From: Janthinobacterium saanense
GTDB lineage: Bacteria; Pseudomonadota; Gammaproteobacteria; Burkholderiales; Burkholderiaceae_D
Direction of reading: 5' to 3'
Assembly: GCF_014200675.1 (NCBI RefSeq)
Contig: NZ_JACHCI010000003.1
Coordinates: 124,001 to 188,000, forward strand
Length of the DNA stretch: 64,000 nt
The notes under the pieces were generated by a model. That model saw nothing but the letters and a program-made list of their open reading frames with translations. It was not told the origin of the DNA and searched no databases. The position numbers and the translations under genes are program-made. Positions within the stretch are counted from its first letter, which is position 1; each line of letters starts with the position of its first letter. Positions 55,431-64,000 of this stretch are shown here, piece after piece.

Positions 55431-56228
55431 ATGCATACAGTGGCAGCAATCCAAATGATTTCCTCGCCCTCGGTCGAGGAAAACCTGGCCACCGCGCAGC
55501 GCCTGGTGGCCCAGGCGGCGGCTGGCGGCGCCAAGCTGGTGGTCTTGCCTGAATACTGGGCCATTATGGGCCAGCAAGAGACAGACAAGCTGGCCCATGC
55601 CGAGCGGCCTGGCAGCGGCCCCATCCAGGATGGCATGGCGCAGATGGCGCGCCAGCATGGCATCTGGCTGATAGGCGGCACCTTGCCGCTGGTCTCTGAG
55701 CAGGCTGGGAAAGTGCTCAACACTACCCTGGTGTATGACCCGCAAGGCGAGCCGGCCGGCCGCTACGACAAGATCCACCTGTTCGGTTTTACGCGCGGCG
55801 CCGAGTCGTACAACGAGTCGCGCACCATCGTCGCCGGTAGCCAGGTACGCAGCATCGAAATGCCGTTTGGCAGGGTCGGCCTGTCGGTCTGCTATGACTT
55901 GCGTTTTCCTGAACTGTACCGTGCCATGGGCGATTGCGCGCTGATCGTGCTGCCGGCCGCCTTCACCCATACGACGGGCCGCGCCCACTGGGAAGTGCTG
56001 CTGCGCGCGCGGGCCATCGAAAACCAGTGCTATGTGCTGGCGTCGGCGCAGGGCGGCTTGCATCCGAACGGACGCCGCACCTGGGGTCACAGCATGCTGA
56101 TCGACCCTTGGGGCGAAATCAAGGCGGTATTGCCCGAAGGCGAGGGCGTGGTGATAGGCGACATCGACCCCTTGTTCCTGGCGGGCGTGCGCGAATCGCT
56201 GCCAGCCCTGGCGCACCGCACCATGTAA
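55431..56228 (+). CDS. carbon-nitrogen hydrolase (Nit-type amidase)
   Basis: 265 residues. Two ATGs lie side by side (55428 and 55431); the second has AGGTG at a better distance. The nitrilase triad is in place: Glu in LVVLPEYWA, Lys in YDKIHLFGF, and the nucleophile Cys in LSVCYDLRFPELYR. It resembles Nit1/Nit2 proteins, which hydrolyse deaminated glutathione as metabolite repair. It sits 39 bases after the yhdP-like gene and 24 before tldD. Confidence 0.93.
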   Translation: MHTVAAIQMISSPSVEENLATAQRLVAQAAAGGAKLVVLPEYWAIMGQQETDKLAHAERPGSGPIQDGMAQMARQHGIWLIGGTLPLVSEQAGKVLNTTLVYDPQGEPAGRYDKIHLFGFTRGAESYNESRTIVAGSQVRSIEMPFGRVGLSVCYDLRFPELYRAMGDCALIVLPAAFTHTTGRAHWEVLLRARAIENQCYVLASAQGGLHPNGRRTWGHSMLIDPWGEIKAVLPEGEGVVIGDIDPLFLAGVRESLPALAHRTM

Positions 56229-56252
56229 GTTGAATTTTAAGAATAGATAGCC

Positions 56253-57713
56253 ATGATCCCATTTGAACCCAATCTGTCCAGCCTGGCCGTAGCGCGCGAC
56301 ATCCTGCTGACGCCGTTCGGCCTGGATGAAGACAAGCTGCTCAAGGCACTGGGCACGATGTTTACGCACAAGGTCGATTACGCCGACCTGTACTTCCAGT
56401 TCACCAAGAGCGAAGGCTGGAGCCTGGAAGAAGGCATCGTCAAGACGGGCAGTTTTTCCATCGACCAGGGCGTCGGCGTGCGCGCCGTGTCTGGCGACAA
56501 GACGGCTTTTTCGTATTCCGACGAGATTTCCGAGCAGGCCCTGCTGGAAGCGGCCGCCGCCACGCGCACGATAGCACGCGCGGGCGCCGGCAAGATCAAG
56601 GTAGCAGGCCAGACACAGCTCCAGGGCGGCCGTTCGCTGTATCTGCCGAATGATCCGCTGGCCTCGCTCGACGCGACGGCCAAGGTGCAATTGCTGGAGC
56701 GCGTGGAAAAAATGGCGCGTGCCAAAGACCCGCGCGTGGTGCAAGTGATGGCGGGTCTGGCTGCCGAATACGATGTGGTGCTGGTGCTGCGCAGCGATGG
56801 TGTGCTGGCGGCCGATATCCGGCCGCTGGTGCGGCTTTCGCTGACAGTGATCGCCGAACAGAATGGCCGCCGTGAAACGGGTTCTTCCGGCGGCGGCGGG
56901 CGTTGCAGCTACGATTATTTCAGCGATGCTGTGCTGGAACAATACGCCAGCGACGCCGTCAATTCGGCGCTGGTGAACCTGGAAGCGCGCCCCGCACCAG
57001 CCGGCCCCATGACCATCGTGCTGGGACCGGGCTGGCCCGGCATCCTCTTGCACGAAGCCATAGGCCATGGCCTGGAAGGCGATTTCAACCGCAAGGGTTC
57101 ATCGGCGTTTTCGGGCCGCATCGGCGAGCGCGTGGCTGCCAAGGGCGTGACGGTAGTTGACGACGGCACCTTGCCGGGCCGCCGTGGTTCGCTCAATATC
57201 GATGACGAGGGCAACCCCACGCAATGCACCACCCTGATTGAAGACGGCATCCTGAAAGGCTATATCCAGGACACCATGAATGCGCGCCTGATGAAGATGC
57301 CCGTGACGGGCAATGCACGGCGTGAATCGTTTGCCGATCTGCCGATGCCGCGCATGACGAACACCTATATGCTGGGCGGCGACAAGGACCCGGGCGAGAT
57401 ACTGGCATCGGTCAAAAACGGCTTGTATGCGGTCAATTTTGGCGGTGGCCAGGTCGACATCACGAACGGCAAGTTCGTTTTCTCGGCCAGCGAAGCCTAT
57501 ATGATAGAAAACGGCAAGCTCAGCTATCCAGTCAAGGGCGCGACCCTGATCGGCAACGGCCCCGATGTGCTCAATCGCGTCTCGATGATCGGTAACGACA
57601 TGCGTCTTGATTCCGGCGTGGGCGTGTGCGGCAAGGAAGGCCAAAGCGTGCCGGTGGGTGTGGGGCAGCCAACGCTTCGCCTCGACGGTATCACGGTAGG
57701 CGGCACTGCTTAG
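56253..57713 (+). CDS. tldD: metalloprotease TldD
   Basis: 486 residues. The zinc motif is LLHEAIGHGLEGDF (HExxxH, His267/Glu268/His272), and the third ligand region is GVGVCGKEGQSVPVGVGQPT with its cysteine. TldD acts with TldE (PmbA) as a heterodimeric protease that clips unfolded peptides and matures peptide natural products such as microcins; pmbA is not in this window. It is the third gene of the yhdP-nit-tldD unit. Confidence 0.96.
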   Translation: MIPFEPNLSSLAVARDILLTPFGLDEDKLLKALGTMFTHKVDYADLYFQFTKSEGWSLEEGIVKTGSFSIDQGVGVRAVSGDKTAFSYSDEISEQALLEAAAATRTIARAGAGKIKVAGQTQLQGGRSLYLPNDPLASLDATAKVQLLERVEKMARAKDPRVVQVMAGLAAEYDVVLVLRSDGVLAADIRPLVRLSLTVIAEQNGRRETGSSGGGGRCSYDYFSDAVLEQYASDAVNSALVNLEARPAPAGPMTIVLGPGWPGILLHEAIGHGLEGDFNRKGSSAFSGRIGERVAAKGVTVVDDGTLPGRRGSLNIDDEGNPTQCTTLIEDGILKGYIQDTMNARLMKMPVTGNARRESFADLPMPRMTNTYMLGGDKDPGEILASVKNGLYAVNFGGGQVDITNGKFVFSASEAYMIENGKLSYPVKGATLIGNGPDVLNRVSMIGNDMRLDSGVGVCGKEGQSVPVGVGQPTLRLDGITVGGTA

Positions 57714-57809
57714 GTAGGCAGTCCAGCAACCTACTGCGCAGCCCACTCTTGAGTTTGCGTTGCTCGCTGGCTTGGCGCCCCCGTACGAATGTACAGCTCC
57801 GCTACTCAA

Positions 57810-57821
57810 CCCAATATTGGG
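57810..57821. other. 12-bp perfect palindrome between tldD and receptor 4
   Basis: CCCAATATTGGG, with a second short inverted repeat (GTAC-GAAT-GTAC) 19 bases before it, in the 160-base convergent gap. No T run, so not a standard terminator. Function unknown. Confidence 0.5.
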
Positions 57822-57874
57822 CTTGCTCGCTACGGTTCCTGAAATGCCCGTTACGTCAACAAATGTAATGAAAA

Positions 57875-60748
57875 TTAAAACTTGTACTTCAAGCCTGCGC
57901 TAAAGAACCGTCCTGCTGCGCCCGCGTAGTCGAGCGGGTTGTAGCTGGTGGCGCCGTAGGTCAGCGGGTCCAGCGGGGCGATCTTGTCGAACAGGTTCTG
58001 GATCGACGCATACGCTTCGAGCTTGGGCGTGGCCAGCCAGCGGGCGGTCAGGTCCACCGTGGTAAACGAGGCGATGCGGCAGCCGCGCGGCGCGTCCGAA
58101 CCGTCGGCGAAATGCGTGGCGCAGCCATCGGGATCGTTCTTGAACAACACATTGTCGAGTGCGCCACGGTAGTTGACGTTGGTCGATACGCGCCAGTTCT
58201 GGCGCTCCCAGGTGATGCCCAGGTTGACCCGGTTGTTCGGCGTGCCCATGCAGTTGGAAACGTCGCAATTGCCATGCGTGCCGGCAAAATCACGTTGCGT
58301 GCCATCTTGCTCCGTGCGCAGCCATTTGTACAAATGCGTCCATTTCACGTCGAAGGTCAAGCTGCCATAATCATGCCCCAGATCAAAACGCTGGCGGCCA
58401 TCGACGTCGATGCCGCGCACCGTTGTTTGCGCCGAATTGACATAGTTGGCCAGCACGGCCGTGATGGCGCCAGGGTCGCCCGGTATGCCGGTGGCCGTGG
58501 ACGGGTCGCGCGCCACATGGCCTTCGGCAATCGCCGTATCCGTCTGTTCCTGGTTGATTTCATTCTTGCGGCGGATTTGCCACAGGTCGACCGAGACGCT
58601 GGTGCGGGGCAGCGGGTCCCAGATGGCGCCCAGGGAATAGCTGCGCGAGCGCTCCGGTGACAGGTTCGGGTTGGGCGAGGTGATGATGGCGATCGAGGCG
58701 GGATCGCAGGCAGCCGTCACGCCCAGCGCGCAGCGCAAGGGGTCGGTGGCGGTGGAAAACGCCGCCAGGCCGCCAACGCCGTTTTCTGCCGCGCTGGGAG
58801 CCCGAAAACCCTTGGCGAAGGTGCCGCGCAAGGCCAGTTCGCGTAGCGGCGTCCATTTAATGCCTGCTTTCGGTGTATAGGAATTGCCGACGTCGCTGAA
58901 ATGGTCGGCGCGCAAGGCGCCTGACAGTTCGACCTGTTTGAGTACGGGCGCCAGTACCTCGGCATAGATGGCCGAGGCGTTGCGGCTGCCTTTGTAGGCC
59001 GAGTAGCCCAGGCCGATGATATTGCCCCGTTCCGTGCCCGTGGTCGGTTGCAGCTCCGTGGCTTCGTGACGGAATTCCGTCCCCACCGCCACCCCCAGCG
59101 CACCGCCGCTCAGCTTGCCTATTTCGCGGCTGGCCTTGAAATCGATTTGGCCGATATGCGTCTTGGCGTCATTGGAAATGGTGGGTGATAGCGCCGCATA
59201 CAGGGCCGGCGAATTGAGGCCGGCGTTTTCAGCGATGCGCCACAGGCTGCCCGCAGGCAGGGCGGCATACGCAGGGTTCAGGCTGGCGGCAGCCACGTTG
59301 GCGGCGGTCGGGTTGAGCAGGGCAAAAGCCACGTCGCGCTGCAGGAAACCGTTCTGTTCATTCGAGACCCGGTTTTGCGAGTACAGCAGGGCGCTGTCGA
59401 TATCCCAGCCGGCCAGCGTGCCCTTGATGCCCAGCACGTAGCGCTGGAAGGTGGAATCGATGTTCGATACGCGCGGCCCCACGTCGCCGGCCAGATAGCG
59501 CAGGCGGGCGGCGGTACCGAAGTAGGGATTGTCCGGATGCGTGGCACCCAGCGAGACGCCTGCATTGCTGACGGGACCGCCCGGATAGCCGACCGAGCCG
59601 CTGATGGTCGATGGCGTCGTCTGCGAGGTCGATTCGCTGTGGTAGAGGTTGACCTCGGCATACGTCTGCAGCTCGGGCGTCAGTTGCCAGGCGCCACGGC
59701 CGAAGAAGTTGAGGTTCTTTTGCCTGGGCTGGATTTGCCCGTATTGTTGCGCAGAATCAATCAAACAGCCGCCGCCCGGATCGCCTTGCGCATGCGTGGT
59801 GAAGTTGCTGCAGGCCGCAGCCGGGAAGGTGCGCGTAAAACCCGCGCCAGCCAGGTTGCCACGGTTGTAGTAATCGAGCGTGTCGGGGTTGCGCACATTG
59901 CCGTTGATGGCGCTGCCGGCCGCATTGTTGGTGGTGATGGCGCCCGTGCCGCCCAGCGCCTGCTGCGCGCTGAAGCCCAGGTTGCGCAAGTCGCTGCTGC
60001 CGACAGCGCCGCGTCCGGCCCGGTCGCGGTTCCAGATCGGCGCTTTTTCACTGTATTCCAGGTTGAGCAGCACGTTGTAGCGGTCGGCGTCGATGTCGCC
60101 GAAACCATGCATGATGGCCGCGTGCGCATCGCGGCCATCCCAGTACCTGGTCTTGCCGTAATTGCCCTTGATCGTGGTGCCTTGGAAGTCGCGCCGCAAG
60201 ATCACATTGACCACGCCGGCAATTGCATCCGAGCCATAGATGGCCGAGGCGCCATCTTTGAGGATTTCCACCCGTTCGACGGCGTCGAGCGGAATGATGT
60301 TCAGGTCGGCAAAGACCTTTTGCCCATCGTCCGCCAGGCCATATGGCGCCACCCGGCGGCCATTGAGCAGCACCAGGGTCGAGGCGGTGCCCAGGCCCCG
60401 CAGCGAGATGCCAGAGGCGCCTGCAGCGAAGCCATTGCCGAAGGTGGTGGGGACCGAACCCTGGTTGTCGACAGCCAGCGTTTGCAGCAGTTCGGCCACG
60501 CTCGATTTTCCGGATTTTTCGATGTCGGCGGCACTCAGTGTCTGCACGGCCGATGCCGTTTCAGCCTGCGCGCGGCGGATGTTGGAACCGGTGATTTCCA
60601 CGCGGGCGATAGTTGCGCCCGTGGCGGCATCCTGTGCTTGCGCCAATGCAGGCAGGGCCAGCAGCACGGCGCCTGGTGCGAAGGCGTATTGCAATGCGAA
60701 TACGATGGGGGTGACTAGGAATGTTCCTGCCTTGCAATGTCGCGACAT
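57875..60748 (-). CDS. TonB-dependent outer-membrane receptor 4
   Basis: 957 residues. The signal segment ends LAQAQD. ARVEITGSNIRRAQAETA leads into the plug (SAVQTLSAADIEKSG, LRGLGTASTLVLLNGRRVAP, ERVEILKDGASAIYGSDAI). The barrel carries cysteine pairs (ACSNFTTHAQGDPGGGC, GNCDVSNC) and ends in SAGLKYKF. GGGAG precedes the ATG. It shows higher GC and less AT-rich flanking than receptors 1, 2 and 5. No clear terminator follows. Confidence 0.94.
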   Translation of the reverse strand: MSRHCKAGTFLVTPIVFALQYAFAPGAVLLALPALAQAQDAATGATIARVEITGSNIRRAQAETASAVQTLSAADIEKSGKSSVAELLQTLAVDNQGSVPTTFGNGFAAGASGISLRGLGTASTLVLLNGRRVAPYGLADDGQKVFADLNIIPLDAVERVEILKDGASAIYGSDAIAGVVNVILRRDFQGTTIKGNYGKTRYWDGRDAHAAIMHGFGDIDADRYNVLLNLEYSEKAPIWNRDRAGRGAVGSSDLRNLGFSAQQALGGTGAITTNNAAGSAINGNVRNPDTLDYYNRGNLAGAGFTRTFPAAACSNFTTHAQGDPGGGCLIDSAQQYGQIQPRQKNLNFFGRGAWQLTPELQTYAEVNLYHSESTSQTTPSTISGSVGYPGGPVSNAGVSLGATHPDNPYFGTAARLRYLAGDVGPRVSNIDSTFQRYVLGIKGTLAGWDIDSALLYSQNRVSNEQNGFLQRDVAFALLNPTAANVAAASLNPAYAALPAGSLWRIAENAGLNSPALYAALSPTISNDAKTHIGQIDFKASREIGKLSGGALGVAVGTEFRHEATELQPTTGTERGNIIGLGYSAYKGSRNASAIYAEVLAPVLKQVELSGALRADHFSDVGNSYTPKAGIKWTPLRELALRGTFAKGFRAPSAAENGVGGLAAFSTATDPLRCALGVTAACDPASIAIITSPNPNLSPERSRSYSLGAIWDPLPRTSVSVDLWQIRRKNEINQEQTDTAIAEGHVARDPSTATGIPGDPGAITAVLANYVNSAQTTVRGIDVDGRQRFDLGHDYGSLTFDVKWTHLYKWLRTEQDGTQRDFAGTHGNCDVSNCMGTPNNRVNLGITWERQNWRVSTNVNYRGALDNVLFKNDPDGCATHFADGSDAPRGCRIASFTTVDLTARWLATPKLEAYASIQNLFDKIAPLDPLTYGATSYNPLDYAGAAGRFFSAGLKYKF

Positions 60749-60890
60749 GCTGTTCTCCCGGTTGGATGTGCAGGTGTTTGCCTGAACTCCCAGTTTTGCC
60801 GGGGCGCCTGTCGCCAGATTCGATCTGCATCAGTTGTGCATGACTTAGGGATCGTTTTATTGTCGTTTGTGGTGGGTGTACGACAGTTGA

Positions 60891-60927
60891 AAAAAGGCCA
60901 GAAAAGTATGAACTTTTCTGGCCTTTT
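60891..60927. terminator. terminator after receptor 5
   Basis: A 16-bp stem (AAAAGGCCAGAAAAGT / ACTTTTCTGGCCTTTT) with an ATGA loop. On the minus strand the A-run reads as T, so it ends receptor 5. Confidence 0.93.
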
Positions 60928-60951
60928 GTTGTCGTGCTTTAAGTGATCAGC

Positions 60952-63609
60952 TTAGAACTTGTAGCTGGCTTTCACATACAGCGTGCGGCCCAGCGGATCC
61001 GTGTAGCGTGGATCGTAGCCGGTCTGGAATACCGTGCCCTGGTTGGTGAATGGCGGGTTGGTGTCAAACAGGTTTTTCACGCCGACGCTGATGTCGGTGT
61101 TGTGGAAGCCCTTGTACGAACCGGACAGCGAGAACGTGGAATAGGCTTTCACGTGTTGCTGATATTGTGCATCGACCAGGTTCTGGTCTTGATAACCGGT
61201 CATGAACTGGTTCGACAGGCTGGCGCCCCATTTGCCCTGCGACCAGTTCAGCGATGCATTGTGCTTCCAGCGGAATACCGGATTGTTGTCCGCATACACG
61301 CCTACGTTCTGGATGTAGGCGCCGCCGGCTTCGTTCTGGTATTCATAGTTGTGTACCCAGGTGCCATCGAACTGCACGCCGAAGTCGCCATAGGTGTTGC
61401 TATGTGGCAGTCTCCAGGTCAGGCTGGTATCGATACCCGAGGTATGCACTTCACCGAGGTTGGTCAGATTGGCGTTGACATATTCGAGCGTCTTGCCATC
61501 GGCCGAATACACAAAGTCTTGCTGGTATTTGGCATAGTCGCCGAACAGCGTTTGCTCTGCCACAGTACCGATCTTGTCGCGGATCTTGATATTGAAGTAA
61601 TCGAAGGACAGGGTCACGGAGCTGACAGGCTCAAGCACCATACCCAGCGAGAAGGTCTTCGATTTTTCCGGTTTCAGGTTGATGTTGCCGCCGCTGCGGA
61701 TGTTTTGCTGCTGGTTGCAGACTACGTTGGCGTTGGCGCCTGGAATTGCATTTCCACCAGGGCACAGTTTCGGATCGTCATAAGCGTTGCCGGTGAAGGT
61801 GGTGGTAGCCGGGCCGTGCAGGTCATACAGCGTAGGGGCGCGGAAGCCCGTGTTGTACGAGGTGCGGAACAGCACTTGTTTGGTCGGCTGCCAGCGGAAT
61901 CCCACTTTCGGATTGAAGCTGCTGCCGACGTCATCGTAATGGTCGTAACGGGCGGCCAGCGACAGGTCAAGGTCCTTGCGCAGAGGCACGCTCAGTTCCG
62001 AGAACAGGGCGGCGATATTGCGTTGGCCGGACTGGTTTTGTGCATCGGCATAACCGGAGCTTTGCGCTTGCGAAGCCAGGGCTGTGTTCACGTCATAGTC
62101 AGCCTTGTCGTGGCGGAATTCGGTGCCCACGGCGAAGCCGACTGCGCCTGCTGGCAACTGGTAGATATCGCGGCTGATTTTTGCATCGACGCCGGTGCTG
62201 GTCATTTTTGCAGCCAGGAATTGGCCGTGCAACTGGGCCGCATCGATATAGGCGGCGCCGGCGGCAGACTGGTCGCCAAACGGATTGAGGATGCCGTTGG
62301 CCACGCCTTGCATGATCTGGCTGTCATTGGTGTAGCCATTGACGAAGGCGCTGGCAGCCTTGCTGACCGAGTAGTTCAGACCTACATCGTAGTCCCAGCC
62401 GCCGATCAGGCCTTCCGAGGACAGCACCAGACGATCCGAAATACTGGTGTCGTATTGTTCGCGCTTGCCGGCCGCGACGGTACGCCAGTTCAGCGTCAGG
62501 TCGCTGCCATTCAAGCCTGCCACGCCAGGCACAGTGCCATTGCCTGGATAGTAAGGGCTGCTGGACGTCATCGACACGCCGATCAACGGCGATGGTGCGA
62601 CCGCCGAGGTATCGCTGCTGCGTGCATGCAGGTATTCCACGCTGGCGGTATTGTCTTCGTTGAGCTTGAAGGTGGCCTTGCCCAGGAAGGACTCTTGCTG
62701 CGTTTTCGGAATATCATCAATGAACTTGGTCGTGTCGGTGCGGCAGGTACCTTTAGAGGTAGCGATCAGGCCCGGGCCCTGGCAGCCGGTGGCCGCGTAA
62801 GGGTTGCCAGTCAAGCCGTTATCGGCAAAGAAGTTGGCTGGTTGCGAGGTGCCGCTGGTGCGGTCAACGCCCTTGTTCGGAATCAGGCTGGTGTCCGAGA
62901 AGCCGCGCGAGATGGCGGACAGCGCTGATTGCTTGTGCAGGTCGGCCACGCCGAAGACATTGTAGCCATCCTTGTTCAGGTCGCCATAACCGCCAGTCAC
63001 GTTCAGGCGCGACTCTTCGCCGCCACCGCTCTTGGTTGGCGTAAAGCCTTCGGCGCTGACAGTAACGCCCTTGACCGAGCGTTTGGTAATAAAGTTGATC
63101 ACGCCGCCGATGGCGTCGGTACCGTAAATGGCCGATGCGCCGTCGCGCAGGATTTCCACGCGGTCCAGGGCCGACAGCGGGATGATGTTCAAGTCAACGG
63201 AAGAGCCGTTGAATGGATGGCTGGCGATGCGGCGGCCGTTCAGCAGGACCAGGGTCTTGTCGGCGCCGATGCCGCGCAGGTCGGCGGTCGACTGGCCGCC
63301 GGTCCCCAGACCGACCGACTGGCTGCTGCCTTGCGAGCTTTGATTCATCGGGATGGTGTTCATCACGTCTTGCGCCGTCGTCAAGCCTTGCTTGATGAAG
63401 TCGTCCGCCTTGATCGAGGTGATCGGCAGTGCGGTCTGCGACGACAGGCGTTTGATGCTCGAACCGGTTACTTCCACGCGCTGCATGCTGGCCGAGTCAT
63501 CGGTGCTGCTGTCCGTTATGCTCTGCGCGCCTGCCGCGTGCATGCCTAACAGCAGGCCGCTGGCGCAGATGAGGCGCAGCGACCGCGACAGCAATTTTTC
63601 TATCATCAT
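60952..63609 (-). CDS. TonB-dependent outer-membrane receptor 5
   Basis: 885 residues from the ATG at 63609, with CAGGAG seven bases upstream; a TTG six codons earlier lies inside that ribosome site. The signal peptide ends AAGAQS. RVEVTGSSIKRLSSQTALP leads to the plug (LRGIGADKTLVLLNGRRIAS, DRVEILRDGASAIYGTDAI). The barrel has cysteine pairs (GCQGPGLIATSKGTC, CPGG to VCNQQ) and ends in VKASYKF. The start region (MMIEKLLSRSLRL) resembles receptor 1. Confidence 0.94.
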   Translation of the reverse strand: MMIEKLLSRSLRLICASGLLLGMHAAGAQSITDSSTDDSASMQRVEVTGSSIKRLSSQTALPITSIKADDFIKQGLTTAQDVMNTIPMNQSSQGSSQSVGLGTGGQSTADLRGIGADKTLVLLNGRRIASHPFNGSSVDLNIIPLSALDRVEILRDGASAIYGTDAIGGVINFITKRSVKGVTVSAEGFTPTKSGGGEESRLNVTGGYGDLNKDGYNVFGVADLHKQSALSAISRGFSDTSLIPNKGVDRTSGTSQPANFFADNGLTGNPYAATGCQGPGLIATSKGTCRTDTTKFIDDIPKTQQESFLGKATFKLNEDNTASVEYLHARSSDTSAVAPSPLIGVSMTSSSPYYPGNGTVPGVAGLNGSDLTLNWRTVAAGKREQYDTSISDRLVLSSEGLIGGWDYDVGLNYSVSKAASAFVNGYTNDSQIMQGVANGILNPFGDQSAAGAAYIDAAQLHGQFLAAKMTSTGVDAKISRDIYQLPAGAVGFAVGTEFRHDKADYDVNTALASQAQSSGYADAQNQSGQRNIAALFSELSVPLRKDLDLSLAARYDHYDDVGSSFNPKVGFRWQPTKQVLFRTSYNTGFRAPTLYDLHGPATTTFTGNAYDDPKLCPGGNAIPGANANVVCNQQQNIRSGGNINLKPEKSKTFSLGMVLEPVSSVTLSFDYFNIKIRDKIGTVAEQTLFGDYAKYQQDFVYSADGKTLEYVNANLTNLGEVHTSGIDTSLTWRLPHSNTYGDFGVQFDGTWVHNYEYQNEAGGAYIQNVGVYADNNPVFRWKHNASLNWSQGKWGASLSNQFMTGYQDQNLVDAQYQQHVKAYSTFSLSGSYKGFHNTDISVGVKNLFDTNPPFTNQGTVFQTGYDPRYTDPLGRTLYVKASYKF

Positions 63610-64000
63610 GGCAAAACTCCTGGTCAATAATTTTTTGTGATTTATATTTGTCTACAAGCAAAGGGGTGGCCTTAGGCCTGTAACAGTGGTGCCTCGCTGT
63701 TTTTTTATGCAGGAGACGTATTCATCAAATCACCTCGCCGGTAGCAGGGTCAAGAACCAAAAAGACAAGAGTGAAAATAACCAACAGTAATAATTAATCA
63801 CAGATGTAAAGACGAATTGATGCATGGCAGACGCAGTGTCTTGCCTATGTGGAACGGCCAATTAGATGAGGCCGCATGGATGCTGGCGAGGGGATTTTGA
63901 AAGGGGCGACAAGGTCGCTTACAAATTGAAACGTTTGTGAGGAAACGCTATGGCAAGCAGAATGAAGATAGCTTACTTTTCAATTGTAAAGTTATGTAGT
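63610..64000. promoter_or_regulatory. AT-rich leader upstream of receptor 5
   Basis: 391 bases to the window end with no gene seen. TGTAACA occurs at 63679-63685. As with receptors 1 and 2 it is more AT-rich than its surroundings and presumably holds the promoter. Confidence 0.45.

Noticed and set aside
60943-62928. Open frame of about 660 codons antisense to receptor 5
   Set aside because: Mirror frame of a recognisable receptor; no ribosome site and no known motif.

Overview
This window looks like chromosomal DNA of a betaproteobacterium of the Oxalobacteraceae type (Janthinobacterium, Massilia or Duganella-like). The genus is inferred from protein style and gene order, not from a marker gene. 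Support comes from GC-rich coding regions, an intracellular PhaZ-type PHB depolymerase plus a PHA-system protein, a type I glutamine synthetase with NtrB/NtrC and GlnE control, the glnE / yhdP-like / nitrilase / tldD order, and many large TonB-dependent receptors. I found no rRNA, tRNA, CRISPR array, prophage or insertion sequence.

Layout. 1-4776: 3' end of an exported DOPA-dioxygenase-like gene, phaZ, a seven-iron ferredoxin (fdxA), an M4-like metallopeptidase with an emfourin-like inhibitor behind it, and a small PHA-system protein. 4777-8829: a glycine betaine/proline-type ABC importer (proVWX) behind a long leader. 8797-10351: a diverged 105-bp direct duplication, a GNAT acetyltransferase, an acyl-CoA-binding protein and an FKBP isomerase. 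10544-14962: five tightly packed co-directional genes (beta-propeller, polysaccharide deacetylase, fatty acid hydroxylase, EI24 membrane protein, CinA-N-like protein). 15371-21845: a divergent bifunctional penicillin-binding protein, a glutathione S-transferase, a double-anchored TAXI protein without a permease, a HigBA-like toxin-antitoxin pair and a rhodanese. 21846-26923: the nitrogen block glnA, DUF4124, ntrB, ntrC, with two NtrC-like sites and a sigma-54 promoter before glnA. 27064-29534: corA and a GAF-histidine kinase.

29594-63609: five TonB-dependent receptors of one subfamily, plus a remnant of a sixth, are interleaved with housekeeping genes: a COG2509 flavoprotein, rsmE, transketolase, GAPDH, an S9 peptidase, glnE, a YhdP/AsmA-like giant, a nitrilase and tldD. 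The receptors have AT-rich upstream regions with little coding content. The S9 peptidase lies just behind one receptor, which suggests peptide scavenging.

How the parts fit. NtrB/NtrC and sigma-54 would set glnA transcription. GlnE, 22 kb away, would adenylylate the GlnA tyrosine seen in the conserved LYHLPPEE motif, so both tiers of glutamine synthetase control are present. The least described parts are the M4-like peptidase/inhibitor pair, the five-gene envelope-type operon, the orphan TAXI protein, the DUF4124 protein inside the ntr operon, and the receptor cluster with its remnant.
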